Positions 17,845 through 26,448 of a DNA stretch of 64,000 bases are shown piece after piece. Position 1 is the first letter of the stretch. Each line of letters starts with the position of its first letter. The notes below the pieces were generated by a model that saw only the letters and a list, made by a program, of their open reading frames with translations, searched no databases and had not been told where the DNA came from. Both the position numbers and the translations under genes were made by a program. Source of the DNA: an uncultured Verrucomicrobiae bacterium (lineage in GTDB: Bacteria > Verrucomicrobiota > Verrucomicrobiia > Limisphaerales > UBA1100); contig CALKBX010000014.1 of assembly GCA_937775205.1 (NCBI GenBank), positions 1 to 64,000 on the forward strand, given 5' to 3'.

Positions 17845-19164
17845 GTGCCAAGGCAAAATCCAAGAGAAATCGCCGCGCGCCTCCTGCGAGAGTGGGAGCG
17901 AGGCCCGGAAACCGCCGACACCCTGCTGGCCGGTGCCCTGCCGCACTTGCCCCCGCGCGATCGCGGCTTGTGCCAGGAGCTGATGCTCGGCGTCATCCGG
18001 CATCGCGCCGCGCTGGACTGGTTGATTGACCAAAAAACCAATGGCCGCCGCCAGCAAGCGCTCGCGCAAATTCTCTTGCGGCTCGGTTTATACCAGATTT
18101 TCTGGCTCGACCGCATCCCCGGCCACGCCGCCGTGAACGAAACGGTCAGCCTCGCCCGTCGTCACGACCTCGGTCCGCAAGCGGGATTTCTCAATGCCGT
18201 GCTCCGCAATTGCCTCCGCGAAATGGACGACTGGCGCGCGCGCTTGGACGATCTCCGGCGCGAACGCCCCGCCATCGGCCACTCGCATCCGCAGTGGCTC
18301 GTGCAACGCTGGCAGGATCGCTGGCCGGATTATGACAAACTGCTCGAGTGGAACAACACCCCCGCGCCCGTGTACGCCCGCCGCAATCCGCTGCGCGCCA
18401 CCGCCCCCGAGCTGGAGGCCCAATGGAAAAACGAGGGCGCGACGTTTGAGCCCGTGAAGCGCGATTGGCTCGGCTCGCACGAAATATATCACTTGCAAAG
18501 CGACGGCTCGCCCGCCGCGCTGGAAAGTTTTGCCGAAGGGAAATTTTATGTGCAAGACCCAAGCACGCTCGCATCCGTTTATGAACTCAACCCGCAAGCG
18601 GGCGAAAACATTCTCGACCTCTGCGCTGCGCCCGGCGGCAAGTCCACCGCCATCGCCGAACGAATGAACAACGAAGGCAGCGTCCTCGCCATCGATCTCG
18701 ATGAAGCCCGCCTCGGGCGCTTGCGCGAAAACATCGCGCGCCTCGGCCACACTTGCATCGAGCCCAAACCGTTGCACGCCATCGACCTCAAAAACGCCGG
18801 GCCCTTCGACCGCATTCTCGTCGATGCCCCCTGCTCCAACACCGGCGTGATGCGCCGCCGCGTGGACGTCCGCTGGCGGCTGCACGCGCGCGAGCTGGCC
18901 GTGCTCGCCCGCACGCAACTGGATTTACTCCAACGCGCCGCGCGTCTTTTGCCCGTGGACGGCACGCTGGTTTACAGCACCTGCAGTTTGGAGCACGAGG
19001 AAAACGAAGCGGTGGTGGAAAAGTTTCTGCAAAAGCGGCGCGATTTCGAACAGGAAATCGCCCGCACAATCACGCCGATGGCCGATGGCGTGGACGGCGC
19101 ATTCGTCGCGTGTCTGCGACGCGTGGAGTTGAGTGCTACCGCGCCGGAACCAGCAGCTTGCTAA
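17845..19164 (+). CDS. rsmB: 16S rRNA (cytosine-967 C5)-methyltransferase-like protein, RsmB/Sun family
   Basis: SAM-dependent methyltransferase expected to make m5C967 in 16S rRNA. The 439-residue product has an N-terminal NusB-like domain (residues 1-150, including PGHAAVNETVSLAR and GFLNAVLRNCLRE), the motif QDPSTLASV, the SAM-binding LDLCAAPGGKST, the motif IV cysteine in DAPCSNTGVMRR, and the catalytic cysteine in YSTCSLEHEENE. These features are diagnostic for the family. The start is GTG at 17845, which begins the family-typical PRExAxxLL. It is divergently arranged with greA. Confidence 0.92.
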   Translation: MPRQNPREIAARLLREWERGPETADTLLAGALPHLPPRDRGLCQELMLGVIRHRAALDWLIDQKTNGRRQQALAQILLRLGLYQIFWLDRIPGHAAVNETVSLARRHDLGPQAGFLNAVLRNCLREMDDWRARLDDLRRERPAIGHSHPQWLVQRWQDRWPDYDKLLEWNNTPAPVYARRNPLRATAPELEAQWKNEGATFEPVKRDWLGSHEIYHLQSDGSPAALESFAEGKFYVQDPSTLASVYELNPQAGENILDLCAAPGGKSTAIAERMNNEGSVLAIDLDEARLGRLRENIARLGHTCIEPKPLHAIDLKNAGPFDRILVDAPCSNTGVMRRRVDVRWRLHARELAVLARTQLDLLQRAARLLPVDGTLVYSTCSLEHEENEAVVEKFLQKRRDFEQEIARTITPMADGVDGAFVACLRRVELSATAPEPAAC

Positions 19165-20074
19165 TCGGCGCGTGGTCATCCGTGAGCACCGGCGATTTTG
19201 CCGCGCTCAACGGTGCATTAGCCTGAATGCGCCCCAGCCGTGGACCGAAATGCGCCGGCAACTTCGGCTGCGCACGCCGCAGCAAATCCAGCCGCGCACG
19301 CAGCGTGGCACTCGTCAGCCCGCCGGTCTTTGCCTTCACCCCCACCAGCACGATGTTGCGCGAATCGGCAGCGGGGAAATGGTACACGTGCGGGAACACC
19401 GTTTTCATCGTGCGATACATCGACCCCACGATATCCGCCCGCCATTCGTTGTACGTGCCAATCACGTTATACGCCAGCACCCCGTTGACGGTCAGATCCT
19501 CCGCCGCGAGTTGAAAAAATTCTTTGGTCGCCAAGTGATACGGAATGAATGAGCCATACGTATTCGACGAATAGGCGTCCATCATAATGGCATCGTATTT
19601 CCGCTCCTTGTTGCGGCGCAAATAACCGCGCCCATCGCTGATGTGAATTTTATGAGTTTTATTTTCCTTCACCCCAAACCATTCCTTGGCCACCTTGGCC
19701 ACGGTGGGATCCAGCTCCACGGTGTCCACGTGCACGGTTGGAAAATAATGCTGAAATGCCCGCTGCGTGCTGCCGCCGCCCAGCCCCATCACCAGCACAC
19801 GCTTGGGTTTGGGATTCCAGAGGAGCGGCATTTGAAAATAATCGGTGTACTCAAAATGCCCGAGCAACGGATTGGCAATCAACAGGCGCGTTTCCATTGA
19901 GCCATTGAAGCGCAGCATTCGATAGCCGCCTTTGTCCTCCACCGTGATTTGGTTGTGCGCCGATTGGCTGCGATGCCGCACGGCGCCTTCCGCCACTGCC
20001 GCAAAAAGCAGCGCCACGGTGATCACTATTCGTCCTGTAAATCTTCCGGCCATTGCCAATCGATGAGACAACAT
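19136..20074 (-). CDS. Spermidine synthase-like methyltransferase-fold protein (second half of a split fused protein)
   Basis: Polyamine-synthase fold protein of 312 residues: a leading hydrophobic helix (IVITVALLFAAVAEGAV), then a beta strand entry MLRFNGSMETRLL, FEYTDYFQMPLL, the cofactor loop VLVMGLGGGSTQRAF, VDTVELDPTVAKVA and the DGRGYLRRN acidic site, followed by YDAIMMDAYSSNTYGSFIPYHL. It is the soluble half of the fused membrane/spermidine synthase family seen in many bacteria. The membrane half is the separate upstream frame at 20026-20823, overlapping by 49 bases. Whether it makes spermidine or another aminopropyl product is unknown. ATG 20074 is the first suitable start. Confidence 0.7.
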   Translation of the reverse strand: MLSHRLAMAGRFTGRIVITVALLFAAVAEGAVRHRSQSAHNQITVEDKGGYRMLRFNGSMETRLLIANPLLGHFEYTDYFQMPLLWNPKPKRVLVMGLGGGSTQRAFQHYFPTVHVDTVELDPTVAKVAKEWFGVKENKTHKIHISDGRGYLRRNKERKYDAIMMDAYSSNTYGSFIPYHLATKEFFQLAAEDLTVNGVLAYNVIGTYNEWRADIVGSMYRTMKTVFPHVYHFPAADSRNIVLVGVKAKTGGLTSATLRARLDLLRRAQPKLPAHFGPRLGRIQANAPLSAAKSPVLTDDHAPISKLLVPAR

Positions 20075-20823
20075 AACCCCCCCAGCCCCAATGTCAACCC
20101 ACCCGTCAGCTGAAAAATTTGTGTCGTGGTAAACACATCGATCAGCACGTACGCCGACACAAACACGCCCGCGATGCTGCCCACCGTGCTGGCCGCGTAC
20201 ACCAACCCGCTGACCGTCCCCACGTGCTCCACTTGCCGCGCGGCCAGCCGCACCATGAAGGGCGCAATCATCGCGAGCACAAAACACGGGAACAAAAAAA
20301 CCACCGCGCTGCCGATGGCCGGATCGAGCTTGCGCCACACCGCTGGTATTTCCAAAGGCGCGGCGGCATCGTCAGGCGGCAGCGCGGGCAATGCATTAGT
20401 TGCTGTGCCTTCTAAAAAATCCGGTGATATTTCGGACAACAAATTTGTTTCTGTGATGAACGATTCCGTGCTGACTGCTTCGGGTTCAACGGATTTCTCG
20501 TGGCGATCCACAATGCCGTCCAACACGACCGGTGCCATTTGCGGAATCAACAAAATAAAAACCCCCGCCGGCGCCAGTAGCAGTGACAGAAAGCGCGCCT
20601 TTTTGAAACGATCCGCCAAGTGCCCGCCCACGCCGTAGCCGAGTGCGAGCGCCAGCATCACCATTCCGATTTGGCTGGTCCACACATAGAATGCCCCGCC
20701 AAACCACGGCTGCAAATACCGCGCGCCGACGATTTCCAGCACCATCACCGCGAAGCCGCCGAGCAGCACCAACGCACCCAAGGCGAGAATGCGGCCGCGC
20801 GGAGTTGAGTCGTCGTCGTTCAT
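20026..20823 (-). CDS. Membrane half of a fused spermidine synthase-like protein
   Basis: A 265-residue membrane protein with about six helices (ALGALVLLGGFAVMVLEIVGA; IGMVMLALALGYGVGG; LSLLLAPAGVFILL; AVVFLFPCFVLAMIAPFMV; VYAASTVGSIAGVFVSAYVL; LTGGLTLGLGGLCCLI), matching the N-terminal part of membrane-fused spermidine synthases. The family signature ARYLQPWFGGAFYVWTSQIG is present. Its end overlaps the synthase domain in another frame by 49 bases, near a run of seven C at 20077-20083, so the pair may be two overlapping genes or one gene with an indel. It lies 2 bases after the upstream radical SAM gene. Confidence 0.7.
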   Translation of the reverse strand: MNDDDSTPRGRILALGALVLLGGFAVMVLEIVGARYLQPWFGGAFYVWTSQIGMVMLALALGYGVGGHLADRFKKARFLSLLLAPAGVFILLIPQMAPVVLDGIVDRHEKSVEPEAVSTESFITETNLLSEISPDFLEGTATNALPALPPDDAAAPLEIPAVWRKLDPAIGSAVVFLFPCFVLAMIAPFMVRLAARQVEHVGTVSGLVYAASTVGSIAGVFVSAYVLIDVFTTTQIFQLTGGLTLGLGGLCCLIDWQWPEDLQDE

Positions 20824-20825
20824 TT

Positions 20826-21689
20826 TTATGGGAAAACCGCCACGGTGAGCCCCGTACATTCGCGCACGGTTGCCGCCATCGATTCCAGTTCCGCCAGTTC
20901 CAGCTTGGTGGCAAAGGCTTCCGGCGTGGGGCGCGCCACGGTGTACAAATGCACCTCACGGATTTGACCACCGCCCGCGGTAAGCTCGTTCAACCGATCG
21001 CAGTACGCCTGCAACTCCGCCGCGCTCATCGCCTCGCCGTGGACTTTTAGAAAAAGGCTTTGAATGATAATCGCGCGCGTCTTCGCGGTGGCGAGGAGAT
21101 TATCGAGGATGCGCTGGAATTTTACGTTGGTACGATTAACGGCTTTGAAATATGCCTCCGTGCCCGCATCGAGTTTGCCCCACACTTCGCCCTCATTGGC
21201 GTCCATCAACTCCAAGCCGCGCTTCACGTCGCCCTTGTCCAGTCCGGCGGCGTCGGTGATGAGGACGATTTGCGTGGCGCCGAGCCCTTCGGCTTGTTTC
21301 ACGTCCACGACGATTTGCACGCAGTCGGCAAAATTGTGAATCATCGTCGGCTCGCCGTCGCCGCTGAAGGCGATGTCTTTCACCTCGCGCGTGAGCCACG
21401 GCACTTTGTCAAACTTCGGCTCCTTCGCCAAGCCGCCGTCCTTGGCAAAACGAATCATCGCGGTCAGTTCATCCTTCATTTGGCGGAGGTCCACCTCGGT
21501 GACGGCGCCCGGCACACGGCGATCCACCTCGCAGTAAATGCAGTCGAAATTGCAAACCTTGTCGGGGTTGAGATTCACGCCGATGGAAAGCCCCTTGCTG
21601 CGGCGCGAGATGACCGGATACACAAACGTAAAATCCGAAAATTGCCGTGTGTGATCCTGCACCGCCGCCCAGCTTGATTTGATTTCCAT
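20826..21689 (-). CDS. Radical SAM protein, 4Fe-4S
   Basis: Radical SAM enzyme of 287 residues with the cluster motif CNFDCIYC and a following DIAFSGDGEPTMI, the GGE-equivalent that contacts SAM, plus TQIVLITDAAGL and IIIQSLFLKV strands of the partial TIM barrel. No auxiliary SPASM cysteine cluster is seen. The family resembles short radical SAM proteins annotated as Mo-cofactor-like or wybutosine-like, but the substrate is unknown. ATG 21689 is preceded by AAGGG; ATG 21704 would add five residues. It is followed immediately by the membrane/spermidine synthase pair, suggesting co-transcription. Confidence 0.75.
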   Translation of the reverse strand: MEIKSSWAAVQDHTRQFSDFTFVYPVISRRSKGLSIGVNLNPDKVCNFDCIYCEVDRRVPGAVTEVDLRQMKDELTAMIRFAKDGGLAKEPKFDKVPWLTREVKDIAFSGDGEPTMIHNFADCVQIVVDVKQAEGLGATQIVLITDAAGLDKGDVKRGLELMDANEGEVWGKLDAGTEAYFKAVNRTNVKFQRILDNLLATAKTRAIIIQSLFLKVHGEAMSAAELQAYCDRLNELTAGGGQIREVHLYTVARPTPEAFATKLELAELESMAATVRECTGLTVAVFP

Positions 21690-21752
21690 AGCACCCTTGC
21701 CCATGCGCGATACTGTACGCCGCCAGCGGCCCCGTGCCAACGCTCAAGCGTG

Positions 21753-23165
21753 TCACGCACCGAATCGATTTGTAACTTTGCCGTACGTGCGCGACTTGCC
21801 GTCTTCGCCAAACTGCTCCCATGTATGCAGCTCGCCCTCGCGATATTCCGAGCGGAAGCTGGGCGAACCATCCTCGTGCCAGCCCAGCCAAATGCCCGCG
21901 CGACGGTTGAGGGCAAAGAATCCCTCCATCTCTTTCTTGCCGTTGGCGTGATAGTAAGCCCCCGTGCCGTGCTTTTTGCCGCGGATTAATTCTGTCTCCT
22001 CGCGCAGCTGCCCTTCCTCGTCCCAGCGCTGCATCAAGCCATCGCGCTGGCCGTTGACGAGCTTGTATTTTAGCTGGGGGGTGCCATTGGGGTATTCCAC
22101 GATGACGGTGCGGTTGTTTAACAGATACCGCTCTCGCGCCTTGTGTTCTGATTCTTCTTTCTCATTGCGCTCTCGTTCTTTGGCCTCTCGCTGTTCTTTG
22201 GTCACCCGTTCCTTTTCCCGCCGCATCTTCTCGGCAAACTCGCGTTCTTTCCGTTCGCGTTTCTCGCGTTCCAGACGCCCTTTTTCCTGTTCAAACCACC
22301 CTGCGTAGTCTGCCGCGTCCACCCCGTCGGGCCATGAAATCATCTCTTCACTTTTAGATTGCCAAGTTGACCGGCGCATCCAGTCGCTCCATTGGTCATA
22401 CCGTTCGTCCTGCAGCTCCGCTTGGCTGATGCGCTCGGGCCACTTGGCCGGATCCATCTGGTAAATACGCACCATCCAGTCATAAAGATCCCGTCGCATA
22501 AATCTCACCATTTCAGACCGTTCGAAGAATGCCTCCGTGACGCAGCTAAAGAACTCTACTTTATCGGTGGTGGCATATTTGCGAATGATTTCGTTGCCTG
22601 TTTTCTTCTCCCATGCGCTGCAAATATCCGCGTATTCTTCTTCAAGGAAATGTTGGTACTGTACCCTAGCGGCCTTGCTGTCAAAGTGCGGAACACTATC
22701 AAAATCGGAATCTCTGTATTCGAGCATGTGGCCGAACTCGTGTAACGTGACGTTGTGGTTATCGACCCCATCGTGCATCCCGTTTTTTGTGCTCCGCCAC
22801 GACTGCCGAATGGTCCCCCCCGGCTCTGCCCATCCTCCCCAATTTTTACCGTCCTTATCCGTTACGTGCATTTGATGAAACACGAATGTGTGGAAATGTT
22901 CGTAATCTTTCTTGGATCGACGCGCGATCAATACACAGGCTTCGCATGCGACGCAGACCTTTTGCATTTCCTTGTCGGGGGTGGGGCCCACCCACTTGTC
23001 CCACTCCCAAAGCACCTTGCCGACGAACCACGGGATCATTTCTTCCACCACCAATGTCAGATCTTCCGGCAACCGCCGATACAACGCCACGTTTTGCTCT
23101 AGGATATCCCGCCACTTCGGCTTGAAGCCGGGCGGAAATGGGGCAGGGTGAGAAACGATGGCCAT
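21753..23165 (-). CDS. MtfA-like zinc metallopeptidase fused to coiled coil and MORN-like repeats
   Basis: A 470-residue multidomain protein. Residues 1-270 resemble the MtfA/M90 peptidase family, with HEFGH at 142-146 as the zinc site and a downstream glutamate region EFFSCVTEAFFE; MtfA in E. coli is a cytosolic peptidase linked to Mlc control. Residues about 285-345 form a charged coiled coil of E, R and K. Residues 345-470 hold short repeats (YPNGTPQLKYKLVNGQRDG, YHANGKKEMEGFF, HEDGSPSFRSEYREGELH) of the YwqK/MORN-like type. No signal peptide is seen. A cytosolic peptidase acting on a protein bound by its repeat end is the best guess. The fusion itself is unusual. Confidence 0.7.
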   Translation of the reverse strand: MAIVSHPAPFPPGFKPKWRDILEQNVALYRRLPEDLTLVVEEMIPWFVGKVLWEWDKWVGPTPDKEMQKVCVACEACVLIARRSKKDYEHFHTFVFHQMHVTDKDGKNWGGWAEPGGTIRQSWRSTKNGMHDGVDNHNVTLHEFGHMLEYRDSDFDSVPHFDSKAARVQYQHFLEEEYADICSAWEKKTGNEIIRKYATTDKVEFFSCVTEAFFERSEMVRFMRRDLYDWMVRIYQMDPAKWPERISQAELQDERYDQWSDWMRRSTWQSKSEEMISWPDGVDAADYAGWFEQEKGRLEREKRERKEREFAEKMRREKERVTKEQREAKERERNEKEESEHKARERYLLNNRTVIVEYPNGTPQLKYKLVNGQRDGLMQRWDEEGQLREETELIRGKKHGTGAYYHANGKKEMEGFFALNRRAGIWLGWHEDGSPSFRSEYREGELHTWEQFGEDGKSRTYGKVTNRFGA

Positions 23166-23214
23166 GGAGAGAGGCCATTACGCAATGAAGCGGATTTGTT
23201 TCCAAGCAAAAAGG

Positions 23215-23988
23215 CTACATGCCCATCACTTGATATCCGCAATCGACATAGAGCACTTGGCCTGTGATCGCCGCCGCGCCGTCGCTGGCGAGGAAGGTGC
23301 CGGTGGCGCCCAGCTCTTCGGGCAGCACGTTGCGCTTGAGCGGCGCGTGCGCTTCATAATGCTTGAGCATACTGCTGAAGCCCGCGATGCCGCGAGCAGC
23401 CAGCGTGTTCACTGGCCCGGCGCTGATGCAGTTGACGCGGATTTTTTGTTCGCCCAAATCGCTCGCCAAATAACGCGTGCTCGCTTCGAGCGATGCCTTG
23501 GCCACGCCCATCACGTTGTAATGCGGGATCACCTTTGCCGCGCCATAATAACTCATCGCTACGATGCTGCCCCCCTCGGTCATCAACGGCGCGGCCGCGC
23601 GAGTCAGCGCCACCAGCGAGTACGCGCTCACGTCGTGCGCCACGCGGAAGGCCTCGCGCGTGGTAGCCACAAACGTTCCCTCCAGCGCTTCCTTCGGCGC
23701 GAAGGCCACCGCGTGCAGCATCAAATCCAGCTTGCCGCCAAACTTGTCGCCCACTTCGTTGAACACGCGATCGATGTGATCGTCCTGCGTCACGTCGCAT
23801 TCAGTGATCAGCGTGTCGTCGCCAAAGGTCTCCGCCAATTGGCTCACGTTGTCCTTCAGCCGCTCGCCTTGATACGTAAATGCCAAGTTCGCGCCCGCCT
23901 CTTTCCACGCCTGCGCGATGGCCCACGCAATGGATCGCTTATTCGCCACGCCAAAAACGACGCCTGTTTTTCCCGATAAAATTCCCAT
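23215..23988 (-). CDS. fabI: Enoyl-[acyl-carrier-protein] reductase (NADH)
   Basis: Last step of each fatty-acid elongation round: reduces trans-2-enoyl-ACP. The 257-residue product is a short-chain dehydrogenase with the FabI-type cofactor loop GVVFGVANKRSIAWAIAQA, the catalytic tyrosines in SYYGAAKVIPHYNVMGVAKAS (Tyr and Lys six residues apart), and the C-terminal ITGQVLYVDCGYQVMGM. It is the FabI class rather than FabK or FabV. ATG 23988 is the family start; the frame is open beyond it without conservation. The gene is divergent from the next one, with a 17-bp palindrome between. Confidence 0.92.
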   Translation of the reverse strand: MGILSGKTGVVFGVANKRSIAWAIAQAWKEAGANLAFTYQGERLKDNVSQLAETFGDDTLITECDVTQDDHIDRVFNEVGDKFGGKLDLMLHAVAFAPKEALEGTFVATTREAFRVAHDVSAYSLVALTRAAAPLMTEGGSIVAMSYYGAAKVIPHYNVMGVAKASLEASTRYLASDLGEQKIRVNCISAGPVNTLAARGIAGFSSMLKHYEAHAPLKRNVLPEELGATGTFLASDGAAAITGQVLYVDCGYQVMGM

Positions 23989-24051
23989 AACGCCGCCAGC
24001 CCTACGGAAAACCAACCCTCGGTGCAAGGCACAAATTCGTGTGGCGCAGCA

Positions 24052-24105
24052 GGTGGGGTGGCTTCTCCACGCGCGCCACGGCGGTTTCGGAGAAGCCACC
24101 CCACC
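24052..24105. repeat. 17-bp perfect inverted repeat between divergent fabI and desulfurase-like genes
   Basis: Arms GGTGGGGTGGCTTCTCC (24052-24068) and its exact reverse complement (24089-24105) enclose a 20-base loop. No T run follows on either strand, so a rho-independent terminator is unlikely, and the location between two divergent starts suits a control element or a REP-like mobile repeat. Confidence 0.75.
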
Positions 24106-24146
24106 CCTGCGTTGAAAACTTCTCTCTCACCGGCTACCTTCGCCCA

Positions 24147-25268
24147 ATGAAACGCCGCGTGTATCTCAACCACCTTTCGGGCACCCCCCTTGCGCCCGAA
24201 GTGCACGAGGCGATGCGACCGTTTTTCGAGGAGCACCATCACGGCCTGGCCGCGCGCGAGGCTATCGCCACCGCGCGCGGGCAATGCGCCCAACTCATTG
24301 GCGGCACGCCCGAAGAAATCCTCTTCACCAGCAGCGGCACCGAGGCTAACAACCTCGCCATAAAAGGCACGGCCTTCGCGCAGCGCGAGCGAGGAAACCA
24401 CCTCGTGCTCTCGAACATCGAGCATCCGTCTATTGAGCAATCCATCACGTGGTTGGAGGAAAATGGATTTGAAGCGACACGCGTGCCGGTGGACTCCGAA
24501 GGGTTTGTTTCGCCCAAAGCCATTGCTGATGCGGTCACGGACAAAACCATTCTCATCGCCACCCACCACGCCAGCCACGACCTCGGAACGATTCAAGACA
24601 TCGCCGCCATCGGCACCATCGCCGCCAAGCGCGGCATTCCATTTTTGGTCGATGCCACCGCGAGCGGGGGTTGGCTGCCCATCAATTTAGCAGCGAACAT
24701 TTCCCTGCTCACCCTCGCTCCGCATCGCTTTGGCGGGCCGCAAGGCGCGGGCATTTTATATCGCAACCGCCGCGCCCCCCTCGCGCCCATCATCCACGGC
24801 GGCGCGCAGGAAGACGGCCTCCGCGCCGGCACGGAAAACCTCGCCGCCATCGTCGGCGCGGGCGCGGCGGCGGCGTTGCCAATCGTTGACGTCACCGTGT
24901 TGCAGCACCAACTGCACGACGGTTTGCTGAAAACTATCGAGCCCGTTCGGCTCAATGGCGCTGAGCTTGGCGCGGGTCGTTTGCCTTCGCACCTCAATTA
25001 TTCCATCGAGGGCATCGAGGGCGAAGGGCTCGCGTTGGCGCTGGATTTGCAGGGCATTGGCATCGCCAGCGGCGCCGCGTGTGTCACCAAAAATTTGGCA
25101 GTGCCGCCCGCGCTGACGGCAATCGGGCTTGACGCCGCCTTGGCCAAAGGCAACGTTCTCCTCTCCCTCGGCCGCGACACCACGGCGGCGGACATCGATC
25201 ACGTGCTGGAAGTCATTCCAAAACAAGTCGATAAACTCCGCAGCCTGTCGCCTGCGTGGGATGCTTGA
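24147..25268 (+). CDS. Cysteine desulfurase-fold protein lacking the PLP-binding lysine
   Basis: Class V aminotransferase-fold protein of 373 residues, clearly of the NifS/IscS type: TSSGTEANNLAIKG, EHPSIEQ (His of the PLP-stacking pair), LVDATASG with the Asp that contacts the pyridine nitrogen, and AGTENLAAIVG. The lysine that forms the PLP aldimine is replaced by Arg194 (APHRFGGPQGAG, normally SxHK), the neighbouring Ser and Gln of the pocket are changed, and NNE is replaced by SHD. The desulfurase cysteine region SGAACVTK is kept (Cys312). It should not act as a normal desulfurase; it may bind persulfide or have another role. It overlaps mrp by a few bases and likely shares its transcript. 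Confidence 0.75.
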   Translation: MKRRVYLNHLSGTPLAPEVHEAMRPFFEEHHHGLAAREAIATARGQCAQLIGGTPEEILFTSSGTEANNLAIKGTAFAQRERGNHLVLSNIEHPSIEQSITWLEENGFEATRVPVDSEGFVSPKAIADAVTDKTILIATHHASHDLGTIQDIAAIGTIAAKRGIPFLVDATASGGWLPINLAANISLLTLAPHRFGGPQGAGILYRNRRAPLAPIIHGGAQEDGLRAGTENLAAIVGAGAAAALPIVDVTVLQHQLHDGLLKTIEPVRLNGAELGAGRLPSHLNYSIEGIEGEGLALALDLQGIGIASGAACVTKNLAVPPALTAIGLDAALAKGNVLLSLGRDTTAADIDHVLEVIPKQVDKLRSLSPAWDA

Positions 25269-25269
25269 A

Positions 25270-26307
25270 ATGAGTTTAGAACAATCCATCGAAGACGCCC
25301 TCAAAGGCGTGAACTATCCCGGCTACTCGCGTGACATCGTGTCGTTCGGCCTCGTGAAAAATATCGCGGCGGCCAATGGCTCCGCGAGCATTGCGCTGGA
25401 GCTCACCACTCATAACCCTGAAGTCGCCGCCCAACTCAAAGCCGCCGTGGAAACCGCCGCCGCCACCGTGGAAGGCATCGACCGCGCGATGATCCAAATC
25501 AAAATGCCGCCCGCCGGCGAAGCTCCCGCCAGCGGTCAAGCCGGGCCCAATCGGATGCCGGGCATTAACAAAGTCATCGCCGTCGCTTCCGGCAAAGGAG
25601 GTGTGGGCAAAAGTACTTGCGCGGTGAACCTCGCCTGCGCACTGGCGCAGGACGGCGACGAGATCGGCCTACTCGATTGCGACATTTACGGCCCAAGCGT
25701 GCCGTTGATGATGGGCGTGAACGAACGCCCGCTCGTGAGCCCCGAAGAAAAGTTAGTGCCGTTGATGAGCCACGGCGTGAAACTAATGAGCATGGGATTT
25801 TTGTTGGAGGGCGATCAGCCGGTCATTTGGCGCGGGCCGATGATTATGAAAACCATCCAGCAATTTGTGATGCAAGTGGACTGGGGCACGCTGGATTATT
25901 TGTTGATTGATTTGCCGCCGGGCACGGGCGACGCGCAGCTTTCACTTTGCCAAACCGTGCCGCTCGATGGCGGCGTCATCGTCACCACGCCGCAGGAAGC
26001 CTCACTCGGTGTGGTGCGCAAAGGCATCGCGATGTTCGAGCGCGTGAATGTGCCCATCCTCGGCATCGTTGAAAATATGAGCTACTTCACGGCGCCCAAC
26101 GGCGACCGCGTAGAAATCTTTGGTCACGGCGGCGGCGCGGCTGAAGCGAAGCGCCAAGAAACGGCGTTCCTTGGCGAGGTTCCGCTGTTCACCGAAATCC
26201 GCGAAGGCGGTGATGCCGGCATTCCGGTGGTCGTCAAAACCCCCGAAGGCGCGCCGGCCCAAGCGTTTGGCAAAGTCGCAGCCGCATTGCGCGAGACGCT
26301 CGACTGA
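25270..26307 (+). CDS. mrp: Mrp/ApbC-family iron-sulfur cluster carrier ATPase
   Basis: P-loop ATPase that carries iron-sulfur clusters to target enzymes. The 345-residue product has an N-terminal FeS_assembly_P/DUF59-like domain (1-85), the deviant Walker A ASGKGGVGKST, LDCDIYGPSVP, and the family motifs DLPPGTGDAQL and ENMSYFTAPNG. The C-terminal CxxC pair seen in many Mrp proteins is absent, as in a subset of homologues; this changes how a cluster would be bound. The start could be ATG 25261 or 25270; 25270 gives the usual beginning MSLEQSIEDALKGV. It directly follows the altered desulfurase, so the two may work in one cluster-related step. Confidence 0.85.
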   Translation: MSLEQSIEDALKGVNYPGYSRDIVSFGLVKNIAAANGSASIALELTTHNPEVAAQLKAAVETAAATVEGIDRAMIQIKMPPAGEAPASGQAGPNRMPGINKVIAVASGKGGVGKSTCAVNLACALAQDGDEIGLLDCDIYGPSVPLMMGVNERPLVSPEEKLVPLMSHGVKLMSMGFLLEGDQPVIWRGPMIMKTIQQFVMQVDWGTLDYLLIDLPPGTGDAQLSLCQTVPLDGGVIVTTPQEASLGVVRKGIAMFERVNVPILGIVENMSYFTAPNGDRVEIFGHGGGAAEAKRQETAFLGEVPLFTEIREGGDAGIPVVVKTPEGAPAQAFGKVAAALRETLD

Positions 26308-26448
26308 CACTTATCCACTCTATGCACCCGTTGTTCACCAGTGGCTGGGGACAATTAGGCGCAGATTTCGCTTTTTTCCCTGAAAAAAGTGTTGTTTGTC
26401 TTGAACAGACGGTGCTACCTTCCCGTCCCATTTGACGGAGAAATCCCG

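Noticed and set aside
17770..18069. Longer start for the GreA protein
   Set aside because: The added 100 residues are antisense to rsmB and not conserved-looking.
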